Source of the DNA: a bacterium
Lineage (GTDB): Bacteria; Vulcanimicrobiota; Xenobia; Xenobiales; JADMJV01
DNA: 64,000 nucleotides
Reading direction: 5' to 3'
Assembly (NCBI GenBank): GCA_018266105.1
Contig: JAFEBA010000016.1
Coordinates: 10,666-74,665 of the forward strand
A model generated the notes under the pieces. It was not told where the DNA came from, did no database searches, and saw only the letters and a list, made by a program, of their open reading frames with translations. Of this stretch, positions 41,502 to 49,527 are shown in pieces; within the stretch, counting starts at the first letter, position 1, and each line of letters opens with the position of its first letter. The translations under genes and the position numbers were made by a program.

Positions 41502-43012
41502 TCTCTTTAGGCTTCCTGGATGCCGGCACTGCGCCGGGCGTACTTCGGCGTATTTATTTCAGGATTTTCCTCGGCCTGACTTTGCTCCTGGCGCTTCCTA
41601 TTTGTTGGCGCTACTGGCCTCGAACCAAGGTCCAGAGTGCGTCCGCGCCATATGTCACGACCGCCAGTCTGGTCCTGATTGCACAAGATCGCCTGAACCT
41701 TACGTCCGTGCTGGGCGTGAACGGCCAGACCGAGGTGGACACCTGGCTGGCCACGCCCGAGGTGTTTGCCAATTTTCTCAAAGTTCAGAACGTGCGCGAG
41801 AAAATTGTCGAGAGTCTGAGTCAATACCCGGACTGTGCGAGCTTCGGGACTCAGGTCAGCTTTGTGCCCATCTACTCCAGCGGACGCAACCAGTTAGCGG
41901 ACGACCTCGTTACGGGCGAAAGCAATAAGCGTGAGGCCGACTACGCCCGCATCGAGGGAAGCGAGGAGGTCGTTCCGGATGTTTTTCCCTATGGTCCACG
42001 CTATCAAAGAGCCAATCGTATTCAAATTGTGGCTTTGGGTCCTTCACCCGAGGGTTCGCGTCGTGTGGCCGAAGCTGCCATTGACTGTTTTCAAAAAGCT
42101 CTGAAAGAGCTGGCCACTCGAAAAGTTCGGCGCAGTAAGGCCTCAGCCGTGCAGTATTTGGAACTGGCTCACAAGCGGGTTGCCAGGGCAGAGGAGAATG
42201 TCCTTCGGTTGTCGCGAGGCAATAAGATTAACCTGGACGACAAAGGTGAAGACATTGAGTGGCTGCGTCGCACCATCAGTGGTTTGGAATACCAGTGCGC
42301 CGATCTGGACCGTGCTGTTGCACTAGCCAAGACAAACGAGTCGTTGATGCTGGCCGGCACAGAACTGGACGGAGTCGTGCAGGACCGAGCTCGCCAAAAG
42401 ATCCAGGCAGAACGCCTCTATTTGCCAGGCAGCGAAGCGCTCAGGCTTGTGACTCAGAAATTCGAAGTTGCTCGAAAACTGGCCCGCGAGCTTCAGGAGC
42501 AAGCCATCTCCAAGAGCCTGGCTGCGAAGACGGCCGAGTTGAAATCGAAGCAAAAACTGCTGGTGATGTATCGGTCAAGACTTGATGAGGCGGTCAAGGC
42601 ACAGCCGTCCGCGAAAGCTCGCCAGGATCTTGTTGCGGCTGTGAAGGAGCTGGAGGGATGGCAAACCGAGGAGGCCACTTGGGAAACTAAGCTGGTTCAG
42701 ATGAGGTTGTTGGAGCAATTGGCCTCAGGCGAGGGAACTGCCGTTTTGCTGCAAAAGCCAACCGATGGTCATAAGCCTCTTTTTAGGGTGGCCGCGTTTT
42801 GGAAGCGAACCAAACTGGGAACATACCTTCCCCTGGCTCCAGTGCTGGCTTTTTTCCTGGTTGCCTGCCTTCATTTTTGGAGGCAGGCTCGTCAGGTCAG
42901 CCGTCTGGTCCCGTACTACTTCGATGCTCCAGTCTTAGCCGAGCTACCCCAGCTGGATAAGCAAACCAGGAAGCGTTGGTTGCGTATGAAACGCACAGGG
43001 TCCTGGGGTTAG
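41498..43012 (+). CDS. Wzz/GumC-type chain-length determinant protein
   Basis: A 504-residue protein with a membrane helix at about 22-38, a periplasmic domain (ASLVLIAQDRLNLTSVLG), coiled coils (about 195-400, with SKASAVQYLELAHKRVARAE) and a second membrane helix at about 440-460 (LPLAPVLAFFLVACLHFW). That is the polysaccharide co-polymerase architecture. The short cytoplasmic tail ends without a kinase domain, the kinase being the next gene. The GTG start at 41498 overlaps the upstream stop. The kinase gene starts 17 bp downstream. It would partner the kinase as CapA/Wzz-like activators do. Confidence 0.8.
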   Translation: MISLGFLDAGTAPGVLRRIYFRIFLGLTLLLALPICWRYWPRTKVQSASAPYVTTASLVLIAQDRLNLTSVLGVNGQTEVDTWLATPEVFANFLKVQNVREKIVESLSQYPDCASFGTQVSFVPIYSSGRNQLADDLVTGESNKREADYARIEGSEEVVPDVFPYGPRYQRANRIQIVALGPSPEGSRRVAEAAIDCFQKALKELATRKVRRSKASAVQYLELAHKRVARAEENVLRLSRGNKINLDDKGEDIEWLRRTISGLEYQCADLDRAVALAKTNESLMLAGTELDGVVQDRARQKIQAERLYLPGSEALRLVTQKFEVARKLARELQEQAISKSLAAKTAELKSKQKLLVMYRSRLDEAVKAQPSAKARQDLVAAVKELEGWQTEEATWETKLVQMRLLEQLASGEGTAVLLQKPTDGHKPLFRVAAFWKRTKLGTYLPLAPVLAFFLVACLHFWRQARQVSRLVPYYFDAPVLAELPQLDKQTRKRWLRMKRTGSWG

Positions 43013-43029
43013 AGAGAGAAGCTGCGCCC

Positions 43030-43812
43030 ATGTCGGAGAAACAGAGTCCAATCGTCGTTTTGGCAGAGCCCAACGGTCTAGTCGCCGAGGCCTACCGCAA
43101 CTTACGTGTAGCCGCGTCGCGGCAGCTCAGCCAGGACAAGAAGTTGATGGCAGTTGTTAGCGCCTGGCCCGGTGACGGCAAATCCATGGTGTGCACCAAT
43201 CTTGCCGTGGTGCTGGGACAGTTGCATCTCAAGGTATTGCTGATCGACGGGGACCTTCGTAGGCCCACCATTAGCCGCGTCTTTTCCGCTCAGGATAAAC
43301 TGGGGCTGACCGACAGCCTGGACCAGGGCTCAGCACAGCTCGGCTATAAGACCAAGATTAACAATCTGTATGTTCTTCCTCGTGGGATCTGCACGACCAA
43401 CCCGGCCAACTTGCTGACTCCCGATCGATTACGGCGTGCCTTCCAGCCCTTGCGCGATCACTATGATGCCATCATTATGGACACGCCACCGATGTCTGCC
43501 TGCAGTGACGCGATCCTGCTTGGAGGTAACGCTGACGGCGCCTTCATGGTGGTCAGTCCTCAAGGTTGGGACGGTGAAGTCGAGGCCCGTTACAGCCGAC
43601 AGTTGGCGGATCATGAAATTCCCCTGTTCGGTGTGGTTCTCAACGGCGCCAAGGGTGGCGAGCAGGGCTATGGCTATGGCTATGGCTACGGTTATGGCTA
43701 TGGCTATGGCTACGGCCGCGGCTATGGAGCCTATGGTGGCGAAGAGAAGCGGAAGCCCGCTGCTTCGCGCGGTTCGCGCAAGTGGCCCTGGACCAGACCT
43801 GACGATGAGTAA
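43030..43812 (+). CDS. Bacterial tyrosine kinase (CpsD/CapB-like) with Gly-Tyr tail
   Basis: A 260-residue BY-kinase controlling polysaccharide assembly. It has the Walker A VSAWPGDGKSMV (about 43-54), the A' motif VLLIDGDLRRP (69-79) and the Walker B DAIIMDTPP. The N-terminal segment AEAYRNLRVA is the RxxR-type oligomerisation and activation helix. The C-terminal tail contains eight Gly-Tyr repeats plus two further Tyr, ten tyrosines in all, matching the Tyr-cluster autophosphorylated in this family. As a stand-alone protein it resembles the CpsD type, although diderms more often fuse the kinase to Wzc. ATG 43030 follows GAGAGAGAAG. It overlaps the next gene by 8 bases. Confidence 0.93.
   Translation: MSEKQSPIVVLAEPNGLVAEAYRNLRVAASRQLSQDKKLMAVVSAWPGDGKSMVCTNLAVVLGQLHLKVLLIDGDLRRPTISRVFSAQDKLGLTDSLDQGSAQLGYKTKINNLYVLPRGICTTNPANLLTPDRLRRAFQPLRDHYDAIIMDTPPMSACSDAILLGGNADGAFMVVSPQGWDGEVEARYSRQLADHEIPLFGVVLNGAKGGEQGYGYGYGYGYGYGYGYGRGYGAYGGEEKRKPAASRGSRKWPWTRPDDE
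43666..43713 (+). repeat. Hexanucleotide repeat encoding (Gly-Tyr)8
   Basis: Eight tandem 6-bp units of the form GGCTAT, with synonymous changes (TAC for TAT in units 4 and 8, GGT in unit 5), form the kinase tail. Synonymous differences show that it is maintained as protein. The repeat could expand or contract by slippage and thereby change the number of phosphorylatable tyrosines in frame. Confidence 0.85.
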
Positions 43813-44815
43813 AATTGGCCTGGGTGGCCTGGTTGGCGGATTGCTCGGGTTGGCAATCGGTTGGGCCGCCCCGCCCCTGACCAAAGCGAGCGCCACTCTG
43901 TATTTCCCGGGCGTGAACCAACAGCTGTTTCGGAAGCTCTCCGAGGCTTTGCAGGCTGACCCCGCCGGCCCTGGGGCGACTTCCTCTCCAGAAACCGTCA
44001 CGGTCGCCAAAGAGAAGCTGGCTCATCTGATTTTTACCAGCCGGGCAGCCATCCAGGGCTGTCTGGAGGACCGTTCACCGGCTGAGGTGGAGCGCTTTAT
44101 GGCCAATCTGGAGGTCACCGAACTGGCCTCGGGTGGTCTTAAGATCTCGGTTCAGGATCGCTCCAGCGAGTCAGCTCGAGCCAAACTCCAGGCTTTGATC
44201 GAGTACTATGACAGCTTTGTGGCCGAGCATCCCTTGAGTCCTGTGGCTCGCACCTGCAAACAACTGGAAGAGCAACTTGATCGCGTGGCGGAGACCTTGC
44301 GCAAGACCGAGGAGAAGCTGGCTGCCTCCAGTGACCAACGTCTAAGAGTGCTTGGCGATCTGGCGATCCAGGCCGACCCAAAGATTATGGAGCAGCTCTG
44401 GGTGAGGCGCAGCGAGGACGATGAAACCGGGCGCGCCATCCTGGACGTTTTGCAAAATCTCCGCGAGGCGGATGCCAAGGGGCCCGCCAGCAAACACGGC
44501 TGGGTTGGCCACTGGGCCACCGGTGGGAAAATCCCGGGTAAGGCCCCTCGCCCCAAGTCTCCAGTTCGGTCCCAGGATTTACTGGGTCGGATGCGCCTGG
44601 AGCGCAATTATTTCGATACCCTGCTTAAATTCCGCTCGCTTCTGCTCCAGCGTTCGTTTCTGAAGACCCTGGAGAGTCTGGAGTCTGACGAGTATGAGTT
44701 TATCGATCCTCCACACCTGGACCCGCCCTCGCGTCAGCAGAATCTCCTTTTAGGGGGAGTATCAGGTTTGTTGCTCGGACTTCTGGCCGGCTGGCTGGCG
44801 AGGCGGCGCGGTTGA
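43805..44815 (+). CDS. Co-polymerase-like (Wzz-type) membrane protein
   Basis: A 336-residue protein with an N-terminal membrane helix (GLGGLVGGLLGLAIGWAAPP, about 5-24), a periplasmic middle with coiled coil (LEEQLDRVAETLRKTEEKL) and a C-terminal membrane helix (LLLGGVSGLLLGLLAGWLA) ending in RRRG. That is the TM-coil-TM plan of Wzz proteins but shorter than usual, and the sequence is not close to a named family. ATG 43805 overlaps the kinase stop as ATGAGTAA. It sits between the kinase and another similar gene, so the three TM-coil-TM proteins at 41498, 43805 and 44812 are probably one assembly. Open frame upstream of 43805 is the kinase in another frame. Confidence 0.7.
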   Translation: MSKIGLGGLVGGLLGLAIGWAAPPLTKASATLYFPGVNQQLFRKLSEALQADPAGPGATSSPETVTVAKEKLAHLIFTSRAAIQGCLEDRSPAEVERFMANLEVTELASGGLKISVQDRSSESARAKLQALIEYYDSFVAEHPLSPVARTCKQLEEQLDRVAETLRKTEEKLAASSDQRLRVLGDLAIQADPKIMEQLWVRRSEDDETGRAILDVLQNLREADAKGPASKHGWVGHWATGGKIPGKAPRPKSPVRSQDLLGRMRLERNYFDTLLKFRSLLLQRSFLKTLESLESDEYEFIDPPHLDPPSRQQNLLLGGVSGLLLGLLAGWLARRRG

Positions 44816-45573
44816 GATTCTGGCTTCCGCTCTCGGCTGTGCTGGGCTGGGTTTTAGCAACCTTGATTTGCCAGCGATTGACCTCCCTGCAAGCCAGTAT
44901 GGTGCTCTACAGTCCCTCCACCAAAGCTCTCAATGAGAAATTCAACCACTGGGCTTACCCACTAGATTGGTTTCGGCGCCAGATGGAGGCGTCCGACTTT
45001 TTCCCCGGCGTGGCCGAACAGGGTCTGACGGATTTGCGCCTGCGCGAGACCGCCTGCGTCCTGAAGCCGAAATATGAGGAGCTTTCTCCTACCCTGCTGC
45101 GCATTTCTTTTCCTGTGCAGCAGGTCGGAGACGGGGAGCTCCTTGGTGAGGCCCTGATCGCGGAGTTGGAGAAGCGTCGTCAAAGGGAGTATCAGCAGGC
45201 ATTTGAGCAGTTGGATCAGCCTGCCGAGCTCGTGGACGCCACAGAAAATTTGGCCCACAGCGAACGCCGCCTTTTGAAATCGCTACGCGCAAGTCGACCC
45301 GGTTCCGAGCGCATGATCGGCCTGGAATACTCCGAATACTCTGAAAACAGTCAGAAGGCCCTACAGATCGAGAACAGCCGTGATCAACTTCAACGAGAAT
45401 TGCTACAGCATTGCCCCTACTTCATTGTAGTCAGTCCACCAGCAACCTATTTGCTGGCCCCGCCTGGCTTCTGGGCGGTTTTGGGTGCCCTGGGCGGGGT
45501 CGTGATCGCTTGGGGGTTCTCGTTGGTCATCCCGAATCGGGAGACTAAAAAGCAAAAAGACTTCGCGCCATGA
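44812..45573 (+). CDS. Small Wzz-like membrane protein
   Basis: A 253-residue protein with an N-terminal membrane helix (FWLPLSAVLGWVLATLI), a periplasmic alpha/beta plus coiled-coil region (about 30-200) and a C-terminal membrane helix (PPGFWAVLGALGGVVIAWGF, about 217-236) with a short basic tail. The start is TTG 44812, overlapping the previous stop as TTGA. It is the smallest of the three tandem TM-coil-TM proteins. No family is recognised beyond the co-polymerase-like layout. It overlaps the convergent Wza-like gene by 29 bp. Confidence 0.65.
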   Translation: MRFWLPLSAVLGWVLATLICQRLTSLQASMVLYSPSTKALNEKFNHWAYPLDWFRRQMEASDFFPGVAEQGLTDLRLRETACVLKPKYEELSPTLLRISFPVQQVGDGELLGEALIAELEKRRQREYQQAFEQLDQPAELVDATENLAHSERRLLKSLRASRPGSERMIGLEYSEYSENSQKALQIENSRDQLQRELLQHCPYFIVVSPPATYLLAPPGFWAVLGALGGVVIAWGFSLVIPNRETKKQKDFAP

Positions 45574-46780
45574 TCAGCAGATTGAGGAGGTTGCCGCCTC
45601 CAAAGAGCCCGCCAGTGCTTGCTTCTTTTTGCGGCAAGAAGACCATGTCTCCATCCCGAATCGGCACGTTAATGGCCGGACCTTCGTGGGCGCCTTCGGT
45701 GAAGAATTTTTCGAGATTATAGACTTCTTTCTTGTCATTGCCGGCCAGAACGTCGGCTGAACGGACGACCACCACCGAGTCCAGGCGCGCCTGCCCGACA
45801 CCAGCCTGGGAAACCACGTCCATTAAAGTCTCTGTCCCATTCAGCGGCAAGGCGCCCTGCTTGTTGACCGCACCCAGCACCACCACCGAACGAGCCGGCA
45901 CACGAATGACGTCGCCATCTTCCAGCGCGACCTTGGCCACATCCTGGGGGTTCAGGTAGTTCACCAGGATGGGGGTCTCGCCCAGGCTCGGACGGCTGAC
46001 CTGGATCCGATTCAGAGCCGCGGTTTCGGTCATCCCCCCTGCGGCTTTGATGGCTTCCTCGACCGAATTTTGGCTGCGGCTGCCGATGGTATAGACTCCT
46101 TTGGCCTGCACCTCGCCAAACACGCTGACGCGCTTGCCCCGATTGATGAAGATTGTGTCCCCGCTGCGCACCATGAGCCGGGCCATCTCGGCCTGGCCTG
46201 CGGGATTGAGGTTCAGTGGAATTTCTTTGCCGGCGCGCATCAAGACGGCTGAGTCGCGGTCCGCTTTATCTCCCAGGCCTCCGGCCATGGCCAGCAGGTC
46301 GATCACGCTGGTGCCGGCTCCGAATTTGAACTTTCCTTGAGTGCGGACTTCCCCCAGCACGGTCGCCTCGGCTTCCGCCATCTGCACAAGACCCAGGCGA
46401 AACTCGGGATTGCGGAGTTGCTTGCGGAAGCGCTGAGTTAGGAGCGCGCTGATTTGCTTCAGAGTTTTGCCTGCGGCCAACACCTCGCCCGCGTGAGGAT
46501 GGTAAAAGGTCCCGTCGGCACGGACCTGATACTGTTTTTCCAACTCAGGAAGAGAGAAAATGTTGATTTCCAGGCGGTCGCCAGGCTGCAGGGTTCGAGA
46601 TTGGGAATCAAACCCTTCCGGAATCGTCAGGCTTGAACCGCTACTGCCAGCGTTTGTAGAGGGTGGCTCAGCCTGGACCGGCCATTGGACCGCGCCGAGC
46701 ACGGCCAGGCAAACGACTAAAGAACGCATTTCGATAGATTTGGACGGAGTCAGACCGCTACCTGCCAGCCTCGAGTTCAT
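45545..46780 (-). CDS. Polysaccharide export protein, Wza-like with SLBB domains
   Basis: A 411-residue periplasmic or outer-membrane export protein. The signal sequence is MRSLVVCLAVLGAVQW with AQA|E as the likely cleavage site, and no lipobox. The Poly_export domain (about 64-145, LQPGDRLEINIFSLPELEKQ) is followed by three SLBB-type repeats: near 155 VLGEVRTQGKFKFG, near 235 VFGEVQAKGVYTIG and near 325 VLGAVNKQGALPLNG. It ends with a Gly/Leu-rich hydrophobic segment and lacks the long C-terminal amphipathic helix of E. coli Wza. ATG 46780 overlaps the stop of the acyl carrier gene as TGATG, so the two are translated together. ATG 46729 would give a shorter signal peptide. Confidence 0.88.
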   Translation of the reverse strand: MNSRLAGSGLTPSKSIEMRSLVVCLAVLGAVQWPVQAEPPSTNAGSSGSSLTIPEGFDSQSRTLQPGDRLEINIFSLPELEKQYQVRADGTFYHPHAGEVLAAGKTLKQISALLTQRFRKQLRNPEFRLGLVQMAEAEATVLGEVRTQGKFKFGAGTSVIDLLAMAGGLGDKADRDSAVLMRAGKEIPLNLNPAGQAEMARLMVRSGDTIFINRGKRVSVFGEVQAKGVYTIGSRSQNSVEEAIKAAGGMTETAALNRIQVSRPSLGETPILVNYLNPQDVAKVALEDGDVIRVPARSVVVLGAVNKQGALPLNGTETLMDVVSQAGVGQARLDSVVVVRSADVLAGNDKKEVYNLEKFFTEGAHEGPAINVPIRDGDMVFLPQKEASTGGLFGGGNLLNLLIMARSLFAF

Positions 46781-47022
46781 CAGTGTTTGGCTTTTGCCGC
46801 TACGACTTCCAGCAGGTCTCCCACGTTGGCAAGTCCGGCCAGGTCGCTGGCCGAAAAGCGCATTCCAAATGCTTTCTCAACCGACATAATCAACTGCATG
46901 TGCGAGATGGAGTCCCATCCGTCCACGTCGGCGGCGGTTGTTTCTTCGGTTAGCACAATGTCGTTGCTGCCAAAAACGGTTCTGGCGATTTCCTGGACTC
47001 GTTCGAGCGTATTCTGGGCCAC
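46780..47022 (-). CDS. Acyl carrier protein
   Basis: An 80-residue acyl carrier protein. The phosphopantetheine site is GWDSISHMQLI, with Ser38. The GWDSxxHxxLI version is typical of stand-alone carriers working with FkbH-type loading enzymes rather than the fatty-acid ACP (DSLDTVEL). The GTG start at 47022 is fixed by a strong AGGGAGG just upstream and gives the normal ACP length; longer frames upstream are not needed. It lies between the SGNH and Wza-like genes on the same strand, 65 bp after the SGNH stop, and its stop overlaps the Wza start. It is the predicted carrier in the FkbH/MBOAT system. Confidence 0.9.
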   Translation of the reverse strand: MAQNTLERVQEIARTVFGSNDIVLTEETTAADVDGWDSISHMQLIMSVEKAFGMRFSASDLAGLANVGDLLEVVAAKAKH

Positions 47023-47087
47023 GGGGGACCTCCCTGGGTCGTAAGTTTTGACGAGCGACACGTTCCCTTTCTGGCGCCTCAACCCTC

Positions 47088-48032
47088 TCAGGGCTGTGCC
47101 TCAACCCAGTTGTAAAGTGCGGGCCAAACTTTCTGAGCGGCCGGCTCCACCAGATGGCAGCCATCTCGGAAGTTTGCCCGGTCCTCGATCACGGAGCGCA
47201 GCACGGGCTGGCTGGATTCATTGGGGTTCAGGACCTCCTGACCCAGTATTCGGGATACGTTCCGTTGATACTTGAGCACGGCCGGGCGGGTGACTTTGTA
47301 AATCGGGCCAGGATAGATGTAGAGAAAAACACGCAGTTGAATCTTGTGTTCTCGGCAGATTTCGGCCAGACGTCTCAGTTGTTGCTCGGCCGCAGGATCG
47401 AATGGAAAGCCCTCGCGAGCGATCTTCTCATCCTCGGCGGGCGAATAGGTTTCCCACCATTCTTGCGGGGGCGCGTAGACTCGGTCGGCCAGCACCCCGT
47501 TCGCGGCATTGAGCTGGACCGGGTGACCGGACAGGCCTCCCCGGGCATAGGCATAGCTCTTGAGCAGGGTGACCGAACCATAGATCTCGTGCTCGGTGGT
47601 TTCCAGGCGAGTGCCTGTTTTGTAGGAGGCGTTCTTGGTGTGGTATGGGTCGATGCAGAAATAAATCTTCTTGATTTTTCCGCTGGCCGTGGCGCGTTCA
47701 ACCAGCGGTAGCAACTCACACAAATTACCCCCGTTGAGCGAGGCGTTGTAGACCTTGTTGGGTCCGCCGGTAGCCTGTACGGGGAAATTGTCCGAGTTGG
47801 ACCCGCCGATGAGCAGTGTATCAAAGTGGTCGGGTATGTAACGCAGGGCCAGCGCGTATTTGGCAAACCGCTCGTTCGTATGATAGATCGCGATGCCCTC
47901 GGGTTTCTCGTGTCCAAAAACCCCGAGAGAGTCGATTAGGTAGTTCGCATAAGCAAAGCTTAAGGCAATCAAAGCCACCAGGGTCAGGCCCCGGGCCAGA
48001 AAAGCTTGAGGTGTCCAGCTAGAAATCCGCAT
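47088..48032 (-). CDS. Membrane-anchored SGNH-hydrolase-like protein (DltD/AlgJ-like role)
   Basis: A 314-residue protein with an N-terminal membrane anchor (about 14-34) and an extracytoplasmic SGNH-like domain. Block I is TLLIGGSNSDNF with candidate nucleophile Ser78. ASLNGGN (97-103) is a block II/III-like Gly-Asn segment. FRDGCHLVEPAA supplies the DxxH pair, Asp290 and His293. Proteins of this kind work beside MBOAT acyltransferases (DltD, AlgJ/AlgX, PatB) and take the acyl group from the MBOAT to the final glycan. The gene overlaps the MBOAT gene by 14 bp, so both are translated together. Confidence 0.75.
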   Translation of the reverse strand: MRISSWTPQAFLARGLTLVALIALSFAYANYLIDSLGVFGHEKPEGIAIYHTNERFAKYALALRYIPDHFDTLLIGGSNSDNFPVQATGGPNKVYNASLNGGNLCELLPLVERATASGKIKKIYFCIDPYHTKNASYKTGTRLETTEHEIYGSVTLLKSYAYARGGLSGHPVQLNAANGVLADRVYAPPQEWWETYSPAEDEKIAREGFPFDPAAEQQLRRLAEICREHKIQLRVFLYIYPGPIYKVTRPAVLKYQRNVSRILGQEVLNPNESSQPVLRSVIEDRANFRDGCHLVEPAAQKVWPALYNWVEAQP

Positions 48033-49398
48033 AGACGAAGTTCCCGGAAATTCCAGAGTTCATATAAAGCAATACCAGACTGAGGGTCAGCACAAACCAG
48101 CCGAACAGGTAGCCGCTGGGGGCGGCTTTGGAGTAAAGCTTCTGCGTGTTTTTTCCATGTCGCACGTGCAGTCCGGCCAGCACACAGCAGGCCAGAATTT
48201 GCAATTTGTCATAGTTGTCGAAGGAGGCATTCAGAAAAGACAGGTTCTGGCTTGCGTGAGTGAGGTGGGCAAGAGTGTTCAAGGCGCCATTCAAGTCCGG
48301 TCCGATGAAAAAGGCCATGGACAGGGCCATGAAGAGATGAGTGGCCAGCCAGCTTGCCCAATAGTGAAATCCCGACTTGGCCCGTTTGAACGGCCAGTAG
48401 AGCAGGCCCAGCCCGTGCAGGGTTCCAAAGCATAGAAAGCGAGCGCTCGGTTCATGCCAGACGCCAACCACCATCATGCTGAGCAGCATCGCCAATTGGT
48501 GAAGGCGTTTTCGGGTGGGATAGGCGCGGAAAACCGGGAAGTAGATGTAGTTCTTAACGAAGGCACTCAAGCTCATGTGCCAGCGAGCCCAAAGGTCTGC
48601 CAGGGAATTGGCTCTCAGAGGCTGGTCGAAGTTCAGAGGCAGGGTGACTCCAAAAAACCAGGCCGTCCCCATGGCGATATCGGTGTAGCCGCTGAAGTCA
48701 AAGTAAAGGGCCAGGTAGCTGAAGACCAGCCCGATTAATGTCTCGGCTCGACCCGCCTCGGGATTGGACAGGGCAGCTTGGGAGACGGCCGAAAACCAGG
48801 TGGAGATGACCAACTTGTGAAAAAGGCCGTGCGTGATCATCAGAGCGCCCGGTAACCATTGCGAACTCGGCCTTGGATTGGGTGCGGTCAGGGCCTTGCC
48901 GGTCTCACGCCAGGCGCAGATGGGTCCAGAAGTGAGCTGCGGAAAAAAAGCCAGGAAGCCAAGGTAATTGGCAAAACTCCCATCTCCGCCGACCACTGCT
49001 CGACCGTCGTCCAGCCTCTCCTCGTAGAGATCGTAAAGAAACATGATTTGTTGAATCGAGTAGTAGCTGAGCCCGAGAAAGGCGACCTGACTGCCGAAAA
49101 GTCTAAAGATCTTTGGTGAGAAGATTAAAAGTATGTTGACGGCCACGCTCAGAAAGAGCAGGCGCCTTAGATGGTGAGGTTTGCTTTGAGCGCGCAGACT
49201 GGAGGCCAGGCCGAAGTTGATCAGCACCGAGGCAGCAAAAGCAGCCAGAGCAAAAGGGCTTGATAGCCAAAGGAAGAGCCCGCTCCAGCATGAGAGGACC
49301 CAGGATGCCGCGCGGGAACCTCCCCAACGCCGGCCCAGCCAAACCAACACCCAGCCGAGCGCGGCAAAGGCATAGAAGCTGCCGGTCACGGGAGACAT
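48019..49398 (-). CDS. MBOAT-family membrane O-acyltransferase
   Basis: A 459-residue polytopic acyltransferase with about 11 membrane helices. MBOAT signatures are FFPQLTSGPICAW, YFDFSGYTDIAMG, NFDQPLRANSLADLWARWH and the catalytic region VGVWHEPSARFLCFGTLHGLG, containing the conserved His. These enzymes carry acyl groups across the membrane, as DltB does for D-alanine and AlgI/PatA for acetate. ATG 49398 gives the start MSPVTG; the longer open frame upstream is Arg/Gln-rich and not membrane-like. No clear ribosome-binding site is seen. It lies divergent from the FkbH gene, with 129 bp between, and overlaps the SGNH gene. Confidence 0.92.
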   Translation of the reverse strand: MSPVTGSFYAFAALGWVLVWLGRRWGGSRAASWVLSCWSGLFLWLSSPFALAAFAASVLINFGLASSLRAQSKPHHLRRLLFLSVAVNILLIFSPKIFRLFGSQVAFLGLSYYSIQQIMFLYDLYEERLDDGRAVVGGDGSFANYLGFLAFFPQLTSGPICAWRETGKALTAPNPRPSSQWLPGALMITHGLFHKLVISTWFSAVSQAALSNPEAGRAETLIGLVFSYLALYFDFSGYTDIAMGTAWFFGVTLPLNFDQPLRANSLADLWARWHMSLSAFVKNYIYFPVFRAYPTRKRLHQLAMLLSMMVVGVWHEPSARFLCFGTLHGLGLLYWPFKRAKSGFHYWASWLATHLFMALSMAFFIGPDLNGALNTLAHLTHASQNLSFLNASFDNYDKLQILACCVLAGLHVRHGKNTQKLYSKAAPSGYLFGWFVLTLSLVLLYMNSGISGNFVYADF

Positions 49399-49527
49399 GG
49401 CAGCGCGCGTTCGTTGCTGTCCTTCGGGCTCCTTCCGGCAAACGGTTTGGCCGCCTTGCCTGTGGGTAATGAAGCCCTGCCCGGGCTCGAGCTCAGGAGC
49501 AACGATGACAACAGCAAAGGATGAAAA

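Noticed and set aside
43666..43713. Possible non-coding satellite or CRISPR-like repeat
   Set aside because: The units are 6 bp without spacers and encode the Gly-Tyr tail of the kinase in frame with synonymous variation.
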